The position numbers and the translations under genes are program-made. A stretch of 64,000 bases of DNA, taken from NCBI RefSeq assembly GCF_041260155.1, contig NC_091930.1, positions 43,033,096 through 43,097,095 on the forward strand, written 5' to 3'. The notes under the pieces were generated by a model. It made no database searches. It saw only the letters and a program-made list of their open reading frames with translations, and had not been told where the DNA came from. Positions within the stretch are counted from its first letter, which is position 1, and each line of letters begins with the position of its first letter. This document shows, one piece after another, positions 57,901-64,000 of this stretch. The stretch is from Ptychodera flava (taxonomy: Eukaryota; Hemichordata; Enteropneusta; Ptychoderidae).

Positions 57901-58025
57901 ACACCGCGCCTTCATGCTTCACACTAATTGCATTGCATGTGCTTCTTCATAGGTAACTGAATAAAGGACAAGGTCAAAGTACTTAGAGGTTATTACATGA
58001 AGTTTGGGCGATACCGCGTCGTATT

Positions 58026-58090
58026 CGAGTGATGTGTCCGTATTTTGACGAGTTGCGCAGCAACGAGTCAAAATACGGACTCATCACGAG
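58026..58090. repeat. Short foldback hairpin
   Basis: GTCCGTATTTTGACGAGTTG and CAACGAGTCAAAATACGGAC form arms around a tiny CGCAG loop; flanking CGAGTGATG and CATCACGAG extend the pairing. It is likely a minimal foldback element. Confidence 0.7.
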
Positions 58091-58829
58091 ATGTGATATG
58101 ATGCACATATCTCTGCCGTAGAGAACGTGCAATCAGCAACTGTGTATGCTAAATTTCGCTTAAAGGTTGTCATGACTCTATACATGTCTATGGCCAACAA
58201 ACACCGTAGCCATCATGGACGCGCAGAGAGGTGCGACAGTGTGCATCGTTAAAACATTCTCGTGATTGTTAATTTCTAATTAAAAAGCGATTTTTGAAGA
58301 TTTATGTCATAGAATCATTGTGTTTACTGTCCGAACCGACTTAAATTTATCAGTACCTGATTATACAATAAACTAAAATCTAAAAGAAATGTATTGTTCT
58401 CTAGGTCGATTAATCGACCGGAGCCATCCCGTCATGTAAAATTACTTTAAGCAAATGGTTCAATTTCGTTAGCCAATCTAGTAGGTTTAAAGCTGTTTCT
58501 CAGTGGAAATGTTTTTGCAAAGAGTATATCATTGGAGTACTACATTTTCAAATATCTACATCAACCTCCTTCTCCTATCTTTCCTGCGGACTTTCTTCAC
58601 TCCGTGAATCGTTACACGTTTTTTTTCAGTATTTGTGGCAACCGGACAAAATGTACAGAAAAATGACAATTTTTTGCATGGGTCACTGATGAAAACAAGA
58701 CCAAATAAACTAAAAAGAGAACCGTTAAAATGCTTGCAAGTGTTCAATTTGTTATTATACAGTAATACTTATAACAGATTAGTTAATTATTCTTTTCGTC
58801 ATTCTTACACTGCTTTGAAAATGTAGAGT

Positions 58830-60010
58830 GAAGGTATCGACTAGTTGTCTTCACTGTCATCGCGAAAACAAGAGGGCTACAAGGCATTTAGCCTTCTTTT
58901 AATTTCAACTACCCTCTCATCATGGAGTCTCTCTCAAAACAAGCTTTTTCCACGAATGTATTTCATATTTCAATTTACAGGGTGTCATGCTTTTTCAAGC
59001 CATTGAAATAATGCTAACAACATCTTCACCGGTCTTTGAGAACATCACAGCGTATAGGTATCAACCAAGTTATCCGGAAGTTATCGAGCGATTCATAAGA
59101 TCACAATCTGTACTTTGCAAATATTTCAAATAATACTTTCGACTCGCCTCTTTCCAAATGAGAGAGCATGTGCGACTGTCCTTGTAATTAATATATGTCT
59201 TTACCATTCGTGATTAATTTCGAAGAAGATTCATATCTTTCGTGACTCTGATAGACTCAGTTTAGAGTATTAAGTGGCATTGTATCTGTAATTCGTATCC
59301 ATCTTCGGGTCAAGGACATTGAGTTCATAAAGTCAACCACACAACACAGATGTAGTTATTTCGACGACAAAGCCTACATGTGGCTGAATGTCCGATGCAA
59401 TGTACGTCTTTTATATTGCCATGTTTAAACGTACAATATCGCTTTGCACATGATTTGTTATATTTCCATTGATTTTAAGAGAAGAGAAAAACGAAAGCTA
59501 CTTGATATGCAGGGAATGGCATGGTAACGTGCCAGTGTTTTCTGAAGTTTCTTAATGTGTAATTAAAGCCGTCGTTTAGAACGCTAAAGCCAGTGAAGTA
59601 TATCCTGTTTTGCTTAACTGACAGAGAGACATACAAGGTCAGAGGTATCCGTTTATCAGATGAAGTGAAATCGAGGTCTGCTAACTTTCTGTACATCAGA
59701 CAGACAAAATCATACAGTCTTAACATTGTTCCTAACCATTGTGTGAGTTTGTTTGTCGTTTTGTTTCCTATAATTTCATTCCCAGTTTGTGGTGGAAAGA
59801 ACTGACGAGCCTTCTTTAGATAGTTAAATGGCTCTATTAGATAGTTGTAACGTATTGGCCTCAAACTTAGTCAAACTCAGCTAAATTGCAGAGTAGCAAG
59901 GCATGCATATTCGAAGTGCTCTCAAATATGGATACATTCATTTGTAGTTATTTTCATCCAGACGGTTTCATTCTGAAAGCAGGAAATAAGATCTCCTGAA
60001 CCTACTTCGT
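58830..60010 (+). pseudogene. Decayed copy of exons 11-12 of the lectin-GAIN gene and their introns
   Basis: After a TTTACAG acceptor at 58980, a frame reads GV-LF-AIEI-LT-SSPVFENITAY, matching exon 11 (GVRPFHAVKIILTPSSPVFE), then shifts frame and loses about 140 bases. Near 59305-59404 the CTTCGGGTCAAGGACATTGA stretch and C-SYFDDKAYMWLN echo exon 12, with changes that remove its GC-K end. Intron sequence on both sides also matches 49490-50770, for example GGTAACGTGCCA and CTTTCTGTACATCAG. The GPS exon is not found after it. This is a remnant of a middle gene copy. Confidence 0.7.
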
Positions 60011-61704
60011 TCTGACATCATCGAAGGGGAAATTATTAAAGGCGCCTAATGATTTCTTAAGCTTACAGTGGTGCAACTTTATGGAACGATGCTGTTAAGA
60101 CGAGCACACCAATATATAAAGTTTATATAATCGTAAAGGCCAGTTGATGGAAAACATAGGCTTAAAACGTGTTGCCATTATATCTCGCTCGGAGCGTTGT
60201 AATATTCAACGATAAAATGTGAGCATTGAAGAGATAATTTCAGATTCATTGAGCGTTTAGCTTTATTCAGGCTCCAAAATGATCACTTTATAACTATTGT
60301 GACGTGGGCAAATTATGCACATGCGCAGGGTATTTGTCACGTGACTGACTGACTGACTGCCATCTTTTCTTTCCTTTTCTGCGCACCCTTTTCTGTCTTT
60401 AGTGCCGGGCTTTGTATTTACTTTAATCTGAGCAATCCTCTATAGTAACGCATCATCAGGGTTTAATTGACGTAAGATTTCTTTGGTGAAATGTTAAGCT
60501 ACACTTTTGGAGTTTATTTTCAAAGAGATGTTGGTGTTATTTGCACTTGTTCGCGCTTGTTTGCTTTGACTGGTTTACTCTCATAGGATTGTGCATGGCG
60601 TCTGCTGACCACGTGTCCTACACACCGTCTGCTGCGGAACTCTTGTAGATTCTTCCTGTTTGACGCTGAAGAGTGTTTCACAGTCTGCTGTACAGTTGTA
60701 TTGATCGATCAGGATACTGTTGCTAAGTTTTCGAGGTTTAAACAAAATTGTCTCAGTTTGTGACGGAATACTGAAGTTTCATCTACAACTCCTATGTAGT
60801 TTGCTTTGCACTGTCCATGTTAACTCGTACACCGTTATCACTATTCGATGTAGGTGAGAAGTACAGTCGATTAGCGGTAGAGTTCCTGCCACTCGAAGCC
60901 TTATGTGTCACAGTCAGGGTGAGTGGCTGTGGAATGTATTTTTGCCATTTTAGTGTATTTTTATGTGATGAGAATTGTCTGTACGCGTATAAAGGTACGA
61001 CTTTGCTGTCGCATGTCGACTAGTTACCGCGAGCACTCAGTTCATTGCTTGCAGTAAGATGCATCTGCTGTAAATTTCCTCTATGAACACTTGCAGTGTA
61101 GAGTTATTTTCTGACTTTATATTATACTCTGTATACTTGCAAGAGTAATGCAAATTTTCCTTTCTGCATATCCTGCTAGGTTTTCTTCCTTTGTTTTCTC
61201 GTTATGTTTGCAAAAACATTGTAACATGGTCTCGTCTATCACTTGTTGGGACAGAAATAAAATGACCTGTTTGATCCAATGTGGCCGTTGTCGGTGTCCG
61301 ATAATTCTGCGTTAAACTCTGTTTCATTTTGTGAAATCCATATTGTAAACCTACAAAATGGCAATAAAGTATGAATGAATGGAAATGAAATCAAATATTT
61401 TTGTTGATTAACAGCTTAAAACATATTTGGAATCGGCGGAAAACATTTTTCCTCAGCATACTGACGTGCCTCGTTCACTTATTAATATCCTGCATAATTT
61501 CAATCATATTTGAACATGTTGAGAAATGAATATTCAATATTGATCTGATGGAATATAAACTTATAACGCCAATCCCAGACATCTCAGTTCACAAAGTGAT
61601 AGAATATAATTGTGATTAGAAAACTATTTTCTTAATATATCAATATCCCGCTTTAAATTCAACAACTACAAACTCATACATTGCAAATAGAGGATGTTTT
61701 TAAA

Positions 61705-61735
<31 letters not shown>

Positions 61736-62722
61736 GCCGAAGGGGAGGGGGGGGGAAAGGATATTGAATTTCATAGTCACGGAAATATATGATAAAAATA
61801 AGATGCATACAAAATGATAATAAACTGTCACGTGAGTGAAAAAAAATTATATCTTAACAACATCCAATCTACCTGACAAACAACTAATTCATGGTAAATT
61901 AGGCAATAGAGTCCTTAAAGATGAAACGTGAAAAGAAATTATTCTTCAAAAATATATTTTTGTAAGTTTTTGTCAGAGCTTTTCCGTTTTCCTGACGCAA
62001 TACAAAGACACAAGAAAAGAAACAAGAACAAGAAATACTCAATATTGGCAAATAGGAAAAAGCGCTTTGAAAAAATTTAATTACACTTCTTTCAGTGATG
62101 ACCATTTTGTGTTGTCGATTCCTATTTTAATTTTATTTTTTAATGACAAAATACCGTCAAAACAGATGGCAAAATTCATTAGCAGTAAAGGCTTCCGCTC
62201 GGTCCAGACAAATAATAAAAGTTAAATGATGCATTGAGACTTTTACATAGGGTAATGATGTCCAATCTACTAGTAGCTTCAAACATTCTACTATTTATTA
62301 TCATCTTTTGATTGTATGCTACATCTGAATAAAGAGAATTTCATTTCGCAAATCAATATATTTATAACTGAATAAATAACTACTAGGAACTGCGTGAACG
62401 TGCTATCTTCGCAATTTATCATGTCATGCGTACAATAAACTCGTTGTTTGTTTGTGTTTTTTTCCTCTTTTTAATTAGTTTAATAAACGACATTGGAGGG
62501 ATCGTACGAGCGAAAGTCTACCACAGCGATAATTGGCCTTCAGTTTGTTCGTTACTTTGTCATAGCCTGCATTTCGCGCTCAGCCTTAAACATGTTCACA
62601 GTCTGTTATGATCCGCATAGTCATCGATCAGTTTTGTCGTGCAATTGTGGTGCAATAAATCTCTTTGATTAATAGCTCGTCACTCAAGGTAGTTGGACAT
62701 CACCTCTTTGACAAACGTTAGA
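60011..62722. other. Spacer between remnant and next gene copy
   Basis: No gene was recognised. A possible LINE-like tail lies near 61355-61385 (AATGGCAATAAAGTATGAAT then GAATGG). A (TG)n run is at 61705-61736. The part near 62230-62430 repeats sequence from 55640-55800. Confidence 0.45.
61705..61736. repeat. (TG)n microsatellite
   Basis: Dinucleotide run of about 32 bases with one C interruption, followed by a G-rich stretch. Confidence 0.9.
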
Positions 62723-62825
62723 ATGTTCGGCATGAAACAACAACATCGAAAGGATTACCTCGGATTCCGTATATGTGTTATTGTCCTTGCTGGGATCGCA
62801 TTTGTTACTTACCAAAATGTATCAG
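62723..62825 (+). CDS. First exon of a paralog of the lectin-GAIN gene, rest outside the window
   Basis: ATG at 62723 opens MFGMKQQHRKDYLGFRICVI, followed by VLAGIAFVTYQNVS and a GTAGGT donor in phase 1. From the second methionine it lines up with exon 1 of the gene at 35631: MK-Q-RK--LGF-I--I-L---A. Length and donor phase are the same. It encodes the same basic start and hydrophobic signal or anchor segment. The intron then runs to the window end; no CTLD exon appears before 64000, and a LINE fragment lies within it. Upstream non-coding sequence is also shared with other parts of the duplicated locus. Confidence 0.7.
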
Positions 62826-63689
62826 GTAGGTCGATATTATCAGCAACCAAATATTTGTTATGTTAATCTTGTATAAGGAACGTAGGGAAAGTATGAAGCG
62901 AATAATACACTATATAGATGACTTATTTCATGGCTTTTGACTCCTATTTTGAATGATTTTGCCTTCGAGTGTTGGCCACACTCTGAACCAGACAGTACTG
63001 ATGGTGAAAATAACTCATCTCGTTCTGAGAATCTGGCCATTCCGAAGAGGGATGTGATTCTGAACGTGCAAACTAACTGTTGATGTAATCCACCTTGTCA
63101 CTGACGATGTCGACAATGACGCGTGCAGAATAAGACGATAGTTGCAGTTGGGACTAGATGATGGTTCCGACGCTCGGAGACGATCATCAGCCCGCGTTTT
63201 TGTCCTTCGCGAACTAAAACCGACGTTTCGGCAGAGCCTTATTACTTGCAACCGGCCACAGGAGGCGTTGACCCGACGTAATTTGATAGCCGAGTATATG
63301 TGTTTGATAGTGATCTGTTCGATTTCGAAGATGATGTTCTCCTGTTCTGGGCAGACATGCCTTGACGAGAACCGTGGTATTAGCGACCAAGGAGAATTAT
63401 TGGCAACCGGTCAAGATTAGGTGATGCACGAAATGTAATTAGAGAAGCCGTATGAAACTCTGGGAGACAGCTAGGCGAGTTGTGTATGGGATAGCACGTT
63501 TTAATGACATAGTCGAAGATAAAGAAAACGACACATGTAATATTGTAGTGATAATATGAGTATTTTCCGACTGAACGCAACACCTGTATTATAGCTACTT
63601 GCCAGTGAACTTATAGAAGAGAATGTAATCGAGCAATGAAAGATAATGACACTGAAACCATCAAAAGTGACTCTGTGATGTTTAATATA

Positions 63690-64000
63690 AATTATTATTT
63701 AAGATCGATTAAGGTGAGAAAAGAAAATTACTCACCAAACTTCGCATTAGCAATCATGATCTAGCAATTGAAAAAGGAAGACACACTGTTCCAAAAACCC
63801 CAATTACTGAAAGATACTGCAATCAGTGTAACACCAACAGTATTGAAGATGAAACACACTTTTTATTAGTCTGTCAGAAATACAAAGTCCAAAGAAAGAA
63901 CTTTTTCAGTAAAATCAACTTCCCAAACGACAATACTGAAAAATCAGCTTATTTCTCTACTAACAAAACAAGAGTTCGCTTTTAATGAACAACTTGCAGA
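63690..64000 (+). mobile_element. LINE 3' end: C-terminal part of the reverse-transcriptase polyprotein
   Basis: From about 63720 one frame reads LLTKLRISNHDLAIEKGRHT, then PITERYCNQCNTNSIEDETH and FLLVCQKYKVQRKNFF, ending in a stop at 63985. The pattern LR-S-H-L-IE-GR, C-x2-C, IEDE-HFL--C--Y-R is the conserved C-terminal cysteine module of many jockey/L2-like LINE proteins. Upstream frames are interrupted, so this is a 5'-truncated or decayed copy. It lies in intron 1 of the paralog. Confidence 0.75.

Larger units (their letters stand above)
53051..58829. other. Spacer with partial duplicates of the lectin-GAIN upstream region
   Basis: No complete gene was recognised. The segment 54435-54610 resembles 32515-32700, and 55640-55800 resembles 62230-62430, both flanks of lectin-GAIN copies. 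An exon-like stretch lies at 53605-53805: a CTTCGCAG acceptor, then about 65 codons with a hydrophobic patch (CLHGILMLLFAVFG), then a weak donor; I cannot assign it. A CACTG-family fragment lies at 54915-54988. Confidence 0.45.

Noticed and set aside
58026-58090. Possible hammerhead ribozyme (GATGAGTCCG beside a stem)
   Set aside because: The core CUGAUGA and GAAA segments are not both present and the whole stretch is a simple palindrome.
63015-63420. Frames on both strands with a GACGTTTCGGCAGAGCC stretch, possibly from a retroelement
   Set aside because: The motif resembles sequence seen beside some retroelements, but no conserved domain could be read in any frame, so no class was assigned.

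Overview
This is a eukaryotic genomic window with AT-rich spacers, many GT-AG introns, simple-sequence runs and dense non-autonomous DNA transposons. The gene content points to an invertebrate deuterostome such as a hemichordate or lancelet: a methyltransferase of the NNMT/PNMT family, a secreted EGF-CUB-PAN protein, and a lectin gene with a polycystin/adhesion-type GAIN-GPS region. That placement is inference; no species marker is present. All gene models below were spliced by eye and accepted only where exon phases agree.

The first 25 kb carry genes on the minus strand. They are a five-exon EGF-CUB-PAN gene (628-3723, with a possible TATA promoter and untranslated leader near 5.9 kb), a three-exon small-molecule N-methyltransferase (9760-11502), a membrane-protein terminal exon (13929-14296), and a four-exon, four-helix membrane protein that I cannot name (19377-24309).

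From 24.3 to 35.6 kb I see no gene. This stretch holds transposons, including an unusual 1.5 kb element made largely of CTCGTAATTACGAG palindromes with a matching 6-bp target duplication.

The plus strand from 35.6 to 51.2 kb holds the most interesting locus: a 13-exon, 629-residue protein with a signal or anchor segment, two C-type-lectin-like domains, a GAIN-like region and a GPS motif. It stops six codons after the GPS cleavage point, so the seven- or eleven-helix membrane part normally found after a GPS is absent. The locus is duplicated in tandem. A decayed remnant of its GAIN exons lies at 58.8-60.0 kb, and the first exon of another copy starts at 62723 and runs out of the window. A LINE 3' end closes the window.

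Mobile elements recognised by their own ends include three TTAA-flanked families (one with at least six relatives here), a CACTG-ended family with 3-bp duplications, a PIF/Harbinger-like element with TTA duplications, a long-inverted-repeat element with a Tigger-like end inside it, several foldback hairpins, and a pearl/Helentron-like tandem array. I recognised no retrovirus, LTR element, Polinton, CRISPR array, tRNA or rRNA.
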